A stretch of DNA of 64,000 nucleotides from assembly GCA_014655195.1 (NCBI GenBank), contig BNBH01000009.1:142431-206430 (forward strand). Reading direction: 5' to 3'. Source of the stretch: Streptomyces cellulosae. Lineage in GTDB: Bacteria; Actinomycetota; Actinomycetes; Streptomycetales; Streptomycetaceae. Under the pieces are notes generated by a model that saw only the letters and a program-made list of their open reading frames with translations, was not told the origin of the DNA and searched no databases. The position numbers were made by a program, and so were the translations under genes. Below, piece after piece: positions 51,802 to 60,286 of this stretch (within the stretch, counting starts at the first letter, position 1; the number at the start of each line of letters is the position of its first letter).

Positions 51802-52231
51802 CCCGAGGGGGTCGGGAGTGCGGGGTACACTTCGCGCCCCGCACCCGCCGGTGCCTGGGGGGCGCTGCAACAGAGGCGCGCCGCTGAGGGTGCCGCTGCG
51901 CCCACCCGTGCCGCCCCAGCGGCACGACTGCCCGCAGCGGCGGCGGGTCCCTTTCAGCGCCCGCGGCGGAGACGCCACCAAGGGGGCGCGGGGAACTGCG
52001 CGACCGGCCACGGATTGCCCGCACCCGGCGTCGTAGAGGTGACCCTGCGCCCACCCTCCCTTACTCTCGGCTTCGCTCGAGGGGGAGGTACCCCCATCGC
52101 CCTGGGGGCACCTCCCAGGCCCTTGAGGCACTGGGGGCTCAACTGCCCGCAGCGGCGGGCGGCTCGCGCTGCGGCGGCGGGACCTGCCGGCGGCCGTGGC
52201 GCAGGCGTACTCAAGGGGCGCGGGGAACTGC
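51802..52231. other. Repeat-rich spacer between the LAETG gene and the cob genes
   Basis: No gene is supported here. The DNA is a chain of dispersed modules: B at 51891-51937, A at 51981-52009, and a second interrupted B from 52046 to 52153 split by a different palindromic element containing CTCGGCTTCGCTCGAG and GGGGGAGGTACCCCC. Another A copy at 52213-52232 abuts the gene remnant below. Confidence 0.7.
51891..52009 (+). repeat. Dispersed modules B and A, forward orientation
   Basis: Module B (51891-51937) contains TGCGCCCACCCGTGCCGCC then CCAGCGGCACGACTGCCCGC, with an 8-bp hairpin CGTGCCGC/GCGGCACG. Module A (51981-52009) contains GGGGCGCGGGGAACTGCGCG then ACCGGCC. The pair is the same combination seen at 5701-6062 and, inverted, at 42736-42828. 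Confidence 0.75.
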
Positions 52232-52232
52232 G
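52046..52232 (+). repeat. Composite repeat: interrupted module B plus module A
   Basis: A module B copy begins TGCGCCCACC at 52046 and resumes as CAACTGCCCGCAG at 52141-52153. Between them is a different palindromic sequence (CTTCGCTCGAGGGGGAGG near 52070, and facing CACCTCCCAGG near 52107). A module A copy closes it at 52213-52232. It looks like one repeat inserted into another. Confidence 0.6.
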
Positions 52233-52418
52233 GACCGCTACCGCCAGCAGGTGATCGCCCACGGACCGCTGCCGTCGGACGACGGTGCCACCTGGCCGGG
52301 CACCGCGGCCCTGGTCCGAGCACCGACCCGACCACGGCCCGCGCCATCCTCACCCCGGACCGGTACGCCGACATCGAGGTGCACAACTGGCAGTCCGGCG
52401 GCCGTCCGTCACAGTCGA
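52232..52418 (+). pseudogene. Remnant of a YCII-like protein gene
   Basis: Translation from 52233 gives DRYRQQVIAHGPLPSDDG then ATWPGTAALVRAP; after a one-base shift near 52325 the frame continues DPTTARAILTPDRYADIEVH then NWQSGGR. Joined, this reads like the C-terminal part of a YCII-type small protein (HGPL..DDG, then TPDRYADIEVHNW). One missing C in GCACCGACC would explain the shift. The 5' part is absent: the fragment begins exactly where a dispersed repeat ends. Family assignment is from memory of YCII sequences. Confidence 0.5.
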
Positions 52419-52420
52419 CG

Positions 52421-53482
52421 TCAGGCCCTCAACACCCGCCCCAGCGCCCCCAGGAACCCCTCCGTCGTCCCCCGGTCCCGCACCGCCAGGCGCAGCCAGT
52501 CCCCGTCAAGCCCCGGGAACGTATCCCCGCGCCGGGCCGCATAGCCAAGCGTGCGCAGCCGTCGGCGGACCCCCGCCGCGTCCGGGACGCGCACCAGCAC
52601 GAAGGGAGCCTCCGCCGGCTCCACCACCCTCACGCCGAACGGCGCGAAGTCCCGCAACCCTGCGAGCAGAAACGCGCGGTCCGCCGCAATCGCCCCCGCC
52701 GCCTCCTCCGCCTCCGCCAGCGCCGCGGGCGACACACACGCCTCCGCCGCCGCCAGCGCCGGCGTGGACACCGGCCACAGCGGCTGCGCCCGCTCCAGCT
52801 CAGCGACGGTCTCCGGGGCCGCCAGCACGTACCCGATGCGCAGGCCCGCCAGCCCCCACGTCTTCGTCAGGCTGCGCAGCACCACCAGCCCCGGGACGTC
52901 CGTCCGCCCCGCCAGCGCCTCCCGTTCGCCCGGCACCGCGTCCATGAACGCCTCGTCCACCACCAGCGTCCGCCCAGGACGGGCGAGTTGGGCGACCGAG
53001 GACGCCGGGTGCAGCACCGACGTCGGGTTGGTCGGGTTGCCGATCACCACCAGGTCCGCGTCCTCCGGGACCGCCGCCGGGTCGAGGCGGAAGCCGTCGG
53101 CCTCCCGCAGCAGCACCCGGTCCACCGTGTGCCCCGCGTCCCGCAGCGCCGCCTCCGGCTCCGTGAACTGCGGGTGCACCACCACCGGCCGCGACACCTT
53201 CAGCGCCCGCGCCAGCAGCACGAACGCCTCCGCCGCGCCCGCCGTCAGCAGCACCCGCTCCACCGGCAGTCCGTGCCGCGCCGCGACCGCGGCCCGCGCG
53301 TCCCGCCCGTCCGGGTAGGCGGCGAGCCCCGCCAGCGACGCGGCGATACGGTCCCGCAGCCACGCCGGGGGCGTGTCCGCGCGGACGTTGACCGCGAGGT
53401 CGACGAGCGTGCCGCCGTCGTCACGGACCTCGGCGTCGCCGTGATGACGCAGGTCGTGAAGCGGCCCCGGCTCAGTGGGCAT
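52421..53482 (-). CDS. cobC: Cobalamin-cluster PLP aminotransferase (CobC/Rv2231c-like)
   Basis: A 353-residue histidinol-phosphate-aminotransferase-like PLP enzyme. LLTAGAAEAFVLLARALK, VIGNPTNPTSVLHP, VVDEAFMD and VLRSLTKTWGLAGLRIGYVL (Schiff-base Lys in SLTKTWG) are intact. In this family, L-threonine-O-3-phosphate decarboxylation provides the aminopropanol part of cobalamin; the actinobacterial CobC members may differ. The ATG at 53482 overlaps the cbiX stop; a GTG at 53506 is possible but would lie within the His-rich tail of cbiX. Last gene of the cobM-to-cobC operon. Confidence 0.85.
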   Translation of the reverse strand: MPTEPGPLHDLRHHGDAEVRDDGGTLVDLAVNVRADTPPAWLRDRIAASLAGLAAYPDGRDARAAVAARHGLPVERVLLTAGAAEAFVLLARALKVSRPVVVHPQFTEPEAALRDAGHTVDRVLLREADGFRLDPAAVPEDADLVVIGNPTNPTSVLHPASSVAQLARPGRTLVVDEAFMDAVPGEREALAGRTDVPGLVVLRSLTKTWGLAGLRIGYVLAAPETVAELERAQPLWPVSTPALAAAEACVSPAALAEAEEAAGAIAADRAFLLAGLRDFAPFGVRVVEPAEAPFVLVRVPDAAGVRRRLRTLGYAARRGDTFPGLDGDWLRLAVRDRGTTEGFLGALGRVLRA

Positions 53483-54392
53483 GACTGTGGGCGTGCGCGT
53501 GACCATGACCGTGATGGTGCCCGTCGTGGTGCCCGTCGTCGTCCGGGTGGAAATGCGGCTGCTGCGGCAGCCCCACCTTGTCCTCGAACCCGGGCAGCGC
53601 GATCCGGTACACGCAGGAGTCGCAGTTCATCCGCAGATCGCCCTTCACGGCCTCCTCGTACCGCTCCAGGACCAGGTCCAGCAGCTCCGGCTCCGGGCCG
53701 ATGACGTCCGCCGACCGCACCTCGGCGTCCGGGTGCGCCGCGGCCCACTCCTCCGTCTGCGTCCGCACCCGGTCCGGCAGGATGCCGGTGAACAGGAAGT
53801 ACGGCAGCACGACGATCCGCCGCGCCCCGAGCCGTGCGCACCGGTCGAGACCGCCAGGCACGTCCGGCTTCGCCAGCGACACGAACGCCGTCTCCACGCC
53901 CGCGTACCCGCGCCCCTCCCACAGCAGCCGGGCCGCCTTGAACACCTCCGCGTTGGCGTCCGGGTCCGTCGACCCGCGTCCCACCAGCAGCACCGTCACC
54001 TCGGCGGGGTCCCAGGACGGGTCCACCGCCTCGGCGAGCCGCCGCTCCAGCACCCGCAGCAGCGCGGGGTGCGGGCCCAGGGGACGGCCGTACGTGTACG
54101 AGACGCCGGGGTGGCGTTCCTTCTCGCGGGCCAGCGCGGCCGGGATGTCGCCCTTGGCGTGCCCGGCGGACACCAGCATCAGCGGCACGGCCGCGAACCG
54201 CCGCACCCTCCGCTCCACCAGTTCGGCGACGGCCTCGCCCAGCGGAGGCGGGGACAGTTCGATGAAGCCGCCCGCGACGGGCAGGCCGGGCCGGCGGCGG
54301 CCCAGTTCCCGCACGAAGGCGCGGAACGCCTCCGCTCCGGCGTCGTCCCGGGTGCCGTGGCCGGCGATGAGCAGGGCGGGCGGGGTGGTCAC
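53472..54392 (-). CDS. cbiX: Sirohydrochlorin cobaltochelatase with His-rich tail
   Basis: A 306-residue two-domain CbiX-type chelatase that inserts cobalt early into sirohydrochlorin. Metal/active-site histidines His12 (GHGTRDD) and His78 (SAGHAKGD) are present, as are VLLVGRGSTDPDANA and VVLPYFLFTG. A Cys pair MNCDSCVYRIALPG lies near the end, then a C-terminal tail of about 27 residues in which roughly half are His, a likely cobalt store or chaperone. GTG start at 54392 overlapping the cobH stop (GTGA). Confidence 0.9.
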   Translation of the reverse strand: MTTPPALLIAGHGTRDDAGAEAFRAFVRELGRRRPGLPVAGGFIELSPPPLGEAVAELVERRVRRFAAVPLMLVSAGHAKGDIPAALAREKERHPGVSYTYGRPLGPHPALLRVLERRLAEAVDPSWDPAEVTVLLVGRGSTDPDANAEVFKAARLLWEGRGYAGVETAFVSLAKPDVPGGLDRCARLGARRIVVLPYFLFTGILPDRVRTQTEEWAAAHPDAEVRSADVIGPEPELLDLVLERYEEAVKGDLRMNCDSCVYRIALPGFEDKVGLPQQPHFHPDDDGHHDGHHHGHGHAHAHSHAH

Positions 54393-54976
54393 AGGGTCTC
54401 CTCGGTCGAAACGGGGTGGTACAGCAGGGCGTTGAGCGCGGCGGCGGCGACCGCCGACCCGCCCTTCTCGGACACGTTGCTCACGGCGGGCAGTCCGCTC
54501 TCCCGCAGCGCCGCCTTGGACTCGGCCGCGCCGACGAACCCGACGGGCAGGCCGATCACCAGCGCGGGGGAGGCGTCCAGGGTCAGCAGCTCCTCCAGCG
54601 CGGTGGGCGCGCACCCGATCACCCACAGGGCGCCGGGCCCGACCTCCTCGTACGCGAGCCGCACGGCGTGCGCGGACCGGGTCAGTCCCGGCCCGGACCG
54701 CGCTTCGCGCAGCCGGCAGACGGTCTCCCGGCGGGTGATCCCGGCCGCGACCATCTCCACGTCCGCGACGACGGGCGCGCCCGCGTGCAACGCGGCGTGC
54801 GCGCGCTCCAGTTCGGCCTCGTCCATGACGAGGTCGGCGGCGTACTCCAGGTCGGCGGAGGAGTGCACGACCCGCTCCACGACCGCCCGCGTCAGCGGCG
54901 GGAAGCGGGACGTGTCGAGACGGGCGCGCAGCCGCCGGAACGACTCCTGCTCGATGGGGTGGATCACGCGGTTCAC
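54389..54976 (-). CDS. cobH: Precorrin-8X (cobalt-precorrin-8) methylmutase
   Basis: A 195-residue CobH/CbiC enzyme that moves the C11 methyl to C12. The catalytic histidine is His38 (RVVHSSADLEYA), and the C-terminal GLPVGFVGAAESKAAL is a family signature. GTG start at 54976 overlapping the cbiG-cobJ stop by 4 nt. Slightly short N-terminus but complete. Confidence 0.94.
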   Translation of the reverse strand: MNRVIHPIEQESFRRLRARLDTSRFPPLTRAVVERVVHSSADLEYAADLVMDEAELERAHAALHAGAPVVADVEMVAAGITRRETVCRLREARSGPGLTRSAHAVRLAYEEVGPGALWVIGCAPTALEELLTLDASPALVIGLPVGFVGAAESKAALRESGLPAVSNVSEKGGSAVAAAALNALLYHPVSTEETL

Positions 54977-56664
54977 CGGGTCTCCTCCTGCCAGCGGTAG
55001 CCGCGCGGGGTGACCATGCGCCCCGCGATCTCCCGGGTCGCCGTGTTGCCCACGGTCACGACCGTCATCATGTCGACCGTCGCCGGGTCCAGCGCGGCCA
55101 GCGTGGTCAGCCGCACCGACTCGTCCACGCGGGACGCGTTCCGCACGACCCCGACGGGGGTGGCGGGCGTCCGGTGTTCGGCGAGCAGGGCGAGCGCCTT
55201 CGGCAGCTGCCAGTCACGGCCCCGGCTGCGCGGGTTGTAGAACGTCACCACCAGGTCCGCCTCGGCCGCCGCCCGCACCCGCCGCTCGATGACCTCCCAT
55301 GGCGTGTGCAGGTCGGACAGGCTGACGGACACGTGGTCGTGGCCCAGCGGCGCCCCGAGCAGCGCGCCCGCCGCGAGCGCCGCCGTCACCCCCGGTACGC
55401 CGATCACGTCGATGTCGTCGGACGCCTCCGCGAGCGCCGGGGACGCCATCGCGTAGACGCCCGCGTCGCCGCTGCCGATCAGCGCGACCGCCTGCCCGCG
55501 CCGGGCCTCCTCGACTGCCGTACGCGCCCGCTCCTCCTCCGCGCCGAGTCCCGACTCCAGCACGCGTGTGCCGGGCCGCAGCAGGTCGCGGATCTGGTCG
55601 ACGTACTGGTCGAGCCCCACCAGCACCGACGCGCGCCGCAGTTCGTCGCGGGCGCGGGGGGTGAGCAGGTCCCGCGCGCCGGGACCCAGCCCGACCACCG
55701 CGAGCCGACCTCGCCCCGGACGCCGCACGACCGCACAGGTCGCCATGGCGGGGGAGCCTCCCGAGCCCGCCGACTTCCGCTTCGGCACGAGGAGTTCACC
55801 GCCGCCGACGAGCGCGGCGGCCTCCGCGACGGAGGGGGTGCCGACGGCGGCGAGCGGCGCGTCCGACGGGTTCGGCACCTCCACCCGCGCCAGCTCCTCC
55901 GCCGGGTGCGTCACCAGGGGCACGCCGAGCCGCCGGGCGGCCTCCACGAGCCCGGGCTCCCCGGCCTTGGCGTCCACGGTGGCCAGTGCGGCCACGGACG
56001 CCGCCGACAGCCCCGCCTCCCGCAGCACCTCCTCGACGAGCCCGAGCACCTCCTCGACGGGGGCGCCCTTCGACGCGCCCACCCCGACGACGAGCGTCGG
56101 CGGCCTCAACACAGCCTCCCCGTCCGCCGGTTCGACCAGCCGGTCCGTCAGCCGGACCGTGTAGGCGCCCTCGTCGGCGACCGGCAGCGGAGGCAGCGGC
56201 CAGGTCACCTCGGCGCGCAGCGCCACCGCCTCCCCGTCCAGCAGCGCCCGCGACACGGCCGCCACATCGCCCTCCACGGGGAGGCCCAGCGTGTCCAGAC
56301 CCGGCAGCCCCACCGCGTCCGTCGCGGTCGTCACCACCGGCTCCGCGCCCAGCACCTCGCCCACCTCGCGGGCGAGTGCGTTCGCGCCGCCGCCGTGCCC
56401 GCCGAGCAGCGACACCGCGAACCGCCCGGCCTCGTCCACGCACACCACGCCCGGGTCGTCCGCCTTGCCGTGCAGCAACGGCGCCACCAGCCGCACCACG
56501 GCCCCGGTGGCGAGGAAACACACCAGCCGGTCGCACTCGGCGAACGCGGCCCGTACCGCGTCCGCCACCGGACCGCCGTACACGCGTGTGCGGTCCGGCC
56601 AGGCGGCGGCCAGCCGGTCCCGCGCCGCCGCTCCCGCCGCCGTGGCGGAGATGAGGCCGATCAC
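54973..56664 (-). CDS. Fused cobalt-precorrin-5A hydrolase / precorrin-3B C17-methyltransferase
   Basis: A 563-residue fusion. The N-terminal CbiG part (about 1-310) has VCFLATGAVVRLVAPLL, SLLGGHGGGANALA and TLVVGVGASKGAPVEE. The C-terminal CobJ part (about 318-563) begins GRLAVVGLGPGARDLLTP and contains GSGDAGVYAMASPALE-like and GVTAALAAGALLGAPLGHD, with NPRSRGRDWQL and VTVGN. It methylates C17 with ring contraction and opens the delta-lactone of precorrin-5A. The CbiG half belongs to the early-cobalt route. Starts with GTG at 56664. Confidence 0.93.
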   Translation of the reverse strand: MIGLISATAAGAAARDRLAAAWPDRTRVYGGPVADAVRAAFAECDRLVCFLATGAVVRLVAPLLHGKADDPGVVCVDEAGRFAVSLLGGHGGGANALAREVGEVLGAEPVVTTATDAVGLPGLDTLGLPVEGDVAAVSRALLDGEAVALRAEVTWPLPPLPVADEGAYTVRLTDRLVEPADGEAVLRPPTLVVGVGASKGAPVEEVLGLVEEVLREAGLSAASVAALATVDAKAGEPGLVEAARRLGVPLVTHPAEELARVEVPNPSDAPLAAVGTPSVAEAAALVGGGELLVPKRKSAGSGGSPAMATCAVVRRPGRGRLAVVGLGPGARDLLTPRARDELRRASVLVGLDQYVDQIRDLLRPGTRVLESGLGAEEERARTAVEEARRGQAVALIGSGDAGVYAMASPALAEASDDIDVIGVPGVTAALAAGALLGAPLGHDHVSVSLSDLHTPWEVIERRVRAAAEADLVVTFYNPRSRGRDWQLPKALALLAEHRTPATPVGVVRNASRVDESVRLTTLAALDPATVDMMTVVTVGNTATREIAGRMVTPRGYRWQEETR

Positions 56665-57896
56665 TCGCAGACTCCTTCACTGTGCGCCGGGGGCCGGACG
56701 CCCCACAGCAGGAAAACCGGATTGGTGGCCGCCAGCCGGGTCACGTCCCCCGGCAGCGGCGCCAGCCGCGACGACTGCAGCAGCACGCCGTCACAGACCA
56801 GACCCGCGTCGGTCAGCGCGGCCCGCGCGGCCGGCACCCGGTCCAGCGCGGCCATCGCGACGACGACCGTCCGCCGCGCCCGGCGCGCGCACGCGCCGAC
56901 GACCGCCGGCAGCTCCCGGCCCCCGCCGCCGACGAACACGGCGTCCGGATCGTCACCCAGCCCGTCCAGCGCCCCGGGCGCCTCCCCGTGCACGACCGTC
57001 ACGCCGACCCCGTGCGCGGCGGCGTTGGCGCGTACCCGCTCCACACCGTCCGCGTCCCGCTCCACGGCCACGACGGCCGCGCCGAGCCGCGCGCACTCCA
57101 CGGCCACCGACCCCGACCCCGCGCCGACGTCCCACACCAGGTCGCCCGGGCGAGGCCCCAGCCGCGCCAGCGCCAGCGCCCGCACCTCGAACTTGGTGAT
57201 CATCGAGTCCCGGTACGCGAACTCCGCCTCCGGCAGCGCCCATCCGGCCGGCCGCTCCCCGAGCCCCGCGACCGTACGCACAGGACCCAGCGCCCGCTCC
57301 TCGTCCAGACACAGCACCACGCTTATTGCGGAACCCCAGTCCCGGCCTGCCGCCTCCTCGGGCGTCACCCGCTCCACCGACTCCCCGGCCGACCCCAGCG
57401 CCGACGCCACGACCAGCACCCGCCGCTCACCGCGCAGCGCCGCCCCCACCTCGGCCGGACCGGCGCCGGGCCCGGTCAGCACGGCGACCTTCGGATGCGC
57501 CCGGCACACGTTCACCGCCGTCCTCGGATCCCGCCCGTGCGCGCTCACGACCACCGCGTCGTCCCACGGCAGCCCGGCCCGCGCGAACGCGGCGGCCACG
57601 GACGACACCCCCGGCCGCACGTCCAGCGTCTCAGGACCGAACCGCTCGGCCAGCGCCCGCACGATCCCGAAGAACCCGGGATCACCGGAGGCCAGCACCA
57701 CCACAGGCCGCTCCTCGGCCACGTACGCGGCGATCGTGTCGAGCGCGGGAGCCAGCGGCCCCAGCACGATCCGCTCGGCGTCCTCCGGCACCTCCACGGC
57801 GTCCAGATGCCGCCGCCCGCCGACGACGAGCGAGGCCTTCCCCACCTCGGGCAGGCCGACCGGCGCGCCCGTACCCGTCCCCACCACGGTGATCAT
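56661..57896 (-). CDS. cobL: Precorrin-6Y C5,15-methyltransferase (decarboxylating)
   Basis: A 411-residue CbiE-CbiT fusion. The N-terminal half (about 1-205) is a tetrapyrrole methylase (VVGTGTGAPVGLPEV, VLASGDPGFFGI, VRPGVSSV). The C-terminal half (about 215-411) is a class I methyltransferase with the SAM motif VWDVGAGSGSVAVE. It methylates C5 and C15 and removes the acetate carboxyl at C12. ATG at 57896 overlaps the cobM stop. Confidence 0.94.
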   Translation of the reverse strand: MITVVGTGTGAPVGLPEVGKASLVVGGRRHLDAVEVPEDAERIVLGPLAPALDTIAAYVAEERPVVVLASGDPGFFGIVRALAERFGPETLDVRPGVSSVAAAFARAGLPWDDAVVVSAHGRDPRTAVNVCRAHPKVAVLTGPGAGPAEVGAALRGERRVLVVASALGSAGESVERVTPEEAAGRDWGSAISVVLCLDEERALGPVRTVAGLGERPAGWALPEAEFAYRDSMITKFEVRALALARLGPRPGDLVWDVGAGSGSVAVECARLGAAVVAVERDADGVERVRANAAAHGVGVTVVHGEAPGALDGLGDDPDAVFVGGGGRELPAVVGACARRARRTVVVAMAALDRVPAARAALTDAGLVCDGVLLQSSRLAPLPGDVTRLAATNPVFLLWGVRPPAHSEGVCE

Positions 57897-58711
57897 GTGC
57901 TCGCCCCCCGCTCCCGCAGCTCCCTGCGCGCCCGCGGGTCGGCCTTGCGGAAGCCGTGGAAGTGGCCCGGGTGGTACAGGTGCGAGCGGGTGCCGTGCGC
58001 GTCGAGGGCGGGGCCGACCAGGAACAGCGTGTGCTTCCACAGCTTGTGCTCCTTGACGGTCTCCTCCAGCGTGCCGATCGTGCACCGCACCACCAGCTCC
58101 TCCGGCCAGGTCGCCTGGTACGCCACCACGACCGGCGTGGACGTCGGATAGCCGCCCTCCAGCAGCTCCCGCACCAGCTGCCCGCTCCGCGCCGCCGACA
58201 GGAACACCGCCATCGTGGTGCCGTGCCGCGCGAACTCCCGCACCTCCTCGCCCGGAGGCATCGGCGTCTTCCCGCCGCCCAGCCGGGTGAGGATCACCGA
58301 CTGCGCCACCTCCGGGATCGTCAGCTCCCGCCCCGCGAGCGCCGCCACCGCCGAGAAGGACGACACCCCCGGCACGATCTCCGTGGCGATGCCCAGCTCC
58401 ACGCACCGGTCGAACTGCTCCTGGGTGCCGCCCCACAGCGCGGGGTCACCCGAGTGGATCCGCGCGACCTTCAGCCCCTCGTCACGGGCCCGCGCGTACA
58501 CGGCCACCACGTCCTCCAGCGACATCGTCGCCGAGTCGAGGATCTCCGCGTCCTCACGCGCGTGCTCCAGGACCTCCGCCTGGACCAGGCTGGCGGCCCA
58601 GATCACCACGTCCGCCTCGGCGATGGCCCGCGCGGCGCGGAACGTCAGCAGATCGGCGGCGCCGGGACCGGCCCCGACGAAGGTCACCTTGCCGGTGGGG
58701 GCGTCGGACAT
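57893..58711 (-). CDS. cobM: Precorrin-4 C11-methyltransferase
   Basis: A 272-residue tetrapyrrole methylase: KVTFVGAGPGAADLLTFRAAR at the start, RIHSGDPALWGGTQEQ and EIVPGVSSFSAVAALAGRELT (CobM signature). It adds the C11 methyl group in the corrin pathway. The ATG at 58711 has AAGGA upstream. First gene of the cobM-cobL-cbiG/cobJ-cobH-cbiX-cobC operon. Its promoter must lie in the 97-bp gap shared with the divergent ZIP gene, which is too short for a full cobalamin riboswitch. Confidence 0.95.
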   Translation of the reverse strand: MSDAPTGKVTFVGAGPGAADLLTFRAARAIAEADVVIWAASLVQAEVLEHAREDAEILDSATMSLEDVVAVYARARDEGLKVARIHSGDPALWGGTQEQFDRCVELGIATEIVPGVSSFSAVAALAGRELTIPEVAQSVILTRLGGGKTPMPPGEEVREFARHGTTMAVFLSAARSGQLVRELLEGGYPTSTPVVVAYQATWPEELVVRCTIGTLEETVKEHKLWKHTLFLVGPALDAHGTRSHLYHPGHFHGFRKADPRARRELRERGAST

Positions 58712-58808
58712 GGAAAAGGGTCCTTCCCTGAAGACGGTCGGAAGTCGAAGGGGGGCCGAGCGGCTGTCACGCGTGCGCGGACACAGGCCGATCGGATACG
58801 AAGAGCAC

Positions 58809-59537
58809 ATGGCGGTCCTCGTCGCGCTGGGCGCGTTCCTGATGACGCTGGCCGGCGGCTGGTCGGCACACCGTGTGACCGACCGCCGCCACCTCGTGCT
58901 GGGCCTGGCCGGCGGACTGATGCTCGGCGTGGTCGGCCTGGAACTCCTCCCGGAGTCCCTGGAGGCCGCCGGCACCGAGCTGTACGGCGTGCCGGTGGCG
59001 TTGCTCCTCTTCGTCACCGGCTTCCTGCTGGCCCACCTGGTGGAACGGCTCCTCGCGCACCGTCAGGCGGCGCACGGGGCGGCCGAGAACCACGGCCGCA
59101 CACCGGAGGTGGGCCTCACCGCGGCGGCGGCGATGGTCGGGCACAGCGCGATGGACGGCGTGGCGATCGGCGCCGCCTTCCAGGTCGGCGGGGGCATGGG
59201 CGCCGCCGTCGCGGTCGCCGTGATCGCCCACGACTTCGCGGACGGCTTCAACACGTACACGCTCGCCCACGCCTACGGCAACGCCCGCCGCCGTGCCCTC
59301 GCGATGCTGTGGGCGGACGCGGTGGCGCCGGTCGCGGGCGCCGCGTCCACCCTGTTCTTCACGATCCCGGAGCCGCTGCTCGGCGGCTACCTCGGCCTGT
59401 TCGGCGGCGCGCTGCTCTACCTCGCGGCGGCCGAGATCCTCCCCGAGGCCCACCACGCCCACCCGGCCCGCTCCACACTCGTGTGCACGGTCGCCGGGGT
59501 GCTGTTCATCTGGCTGGTCGTAGGCGCGGCCCATTGA
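58809..59537 (+). CDS. ZIP-family divalent metal transporter
   Basis: A 242-residue membrane protein with about eight hydrophobic segments. The ZIP metal-path motifs are present as GHSAMDGVAIGAAF (segment 4) and AHDFADGFNTYTLAHAYG (segment 5), with a short His-containing loop (LAHRQAAHGAAENHG). Its place inside the cobalamin cluster, between and opposite to the two cob operons, suggests cobalt uptake, although zinc is the usual family substrate. ATG at 58809 with GAAGAG upstream. Only 17 bp separate its stop from the cobI stop, and no hairpin was seen there. Confidence 0.85.
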   Translation: MAVLVALGAFLMTLAGGWSAHRVTDRRHLVLGLAGGLMLGVVGLELLPESLEAAGTELYGVPVALLLFVTGFLLAHLVERLLAHRQAAHGAAENHGRTPEVGLTAAAAMVGHSAMDGVAIGAAFQVGGGMGAAVAVAVIAHDFADGFNTYTLAHAYGNARRRALAMLWADAVAPVAGAASTLFFTIPEPLLGGYLGLFGGALLYLAAAEILPEAHHAHPARSTLVCTVAGVLFIWLVVGAAH

Positions 59538-59554
59538 CCGCCCGTCGGTCCCGT

Positions 59555-60286
59555 TCACAGCTTGCCGCCCCGCCCGCCGCCCCGCCGGGGCGGCGCGATG
59601 AGCGTCGACAGATACGGCAACGGCGTGCCGTCCATCTCCGCCGCCGACCGCACGGACTCCTCCGGCAGCCCCAGCGCGGACCCCCACACGGCGTCGTCGA
59701 GCCGCCCGGTCTCCCGCAGCACCTCCGCGACCTCACCGGCCTGCCGCCCGAACTTGTACGCGACGACCGTGCCGGGCCCGGCCAGTGCCTCCTTGAGCAC
59801 GGCACTCCCGGCGGTGACCGGCACCAGCGTCAACGGCTCGGTCCCCTCGGTCAGCACGGCCCCGGACCGGGCGGCGAGGTCCTGCATGGCGGTGATCCCG
59901 GGCACGGTCTCGACCACCACCCCCGGCACGAGCTCACCGACGGTCTGCGCGAGATAGGTGAACGTCGAATAGACGTTGGGGTCCCCGATGGTCGCGAACG
60001 CCACGGAGCGGCGCTCCCGCAGCATCCCGGCGACCCGCTGGCCTGCGGCGTCCCAGGCGGCCTCCCGCCGCGCCCGGTCCGTCCGCTCGTTCAGCGCGAA
60101 CACCACCCGGACGACCTTCTCGGCGGGCACGTAGTGCAGCACGGTCGCCTCGGCCCGCCCCCGCTCACCCGTGTCCATCACGGGCACGACGACGACATCG
60201 GCGGCCCGCAGCGCGTTGACCCCCTTGACGGTCACCAGTTCCGGGTCCCCGGGCCCGACGCCCACCCCGATCAGCCTGCTGCTCAT
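59555..60286 (-). CDS. cobI: Precorrin-2 C20-methyltransferase
   Basis: A 243-residue tetrapyrrole methylase: RLIGVGVGPGDPELVTVKGVNAL at the start, VAFATIGDPNVYSTFTYLA and ETVPGITAMQDLAARSG are CobI/CbiL signatures. It makes precorrin-3A by methylating C20. The C-terminus is Gly/Arg-rich. ATG at 60286 overlaps the cobB stop. It ends the chelatase-cobO-cobB-cobI unit, convergent with the ZIP gene. Confidence 0.95.
   Translation of the reverse strand: MSSRLIGVGVGPGDPELVTVKGVNALRAADVVVVPVMDTGERGRAEATVLHYVPAEKVVRVVFALNERTDRARREAAWDAAGQRVAGMLRERRSVAFATIGDPNVYSTFTYLAQTVGELVPGVVVETVPGITAMQDLAARSGAVLTEGTEPLTLVPVTAGSAVLKEALAGPGTVVAYKFGRQAGEVAEVLRETGRLDDAVWGSALGLPEESVRSAAEMDGTPLPYLSTLIAPPRRGGGRGGKL

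Noticed and set aside
58712..58808. Cobalamin riboswitch upstream of cobM
   Set aside because: Only 97 bp are available to the divergent gene, far less than the roughly 200 nt needed, and no B12-box-like sequence was seen. One may exist upstream of the truncated chelatase operon, outside the window.
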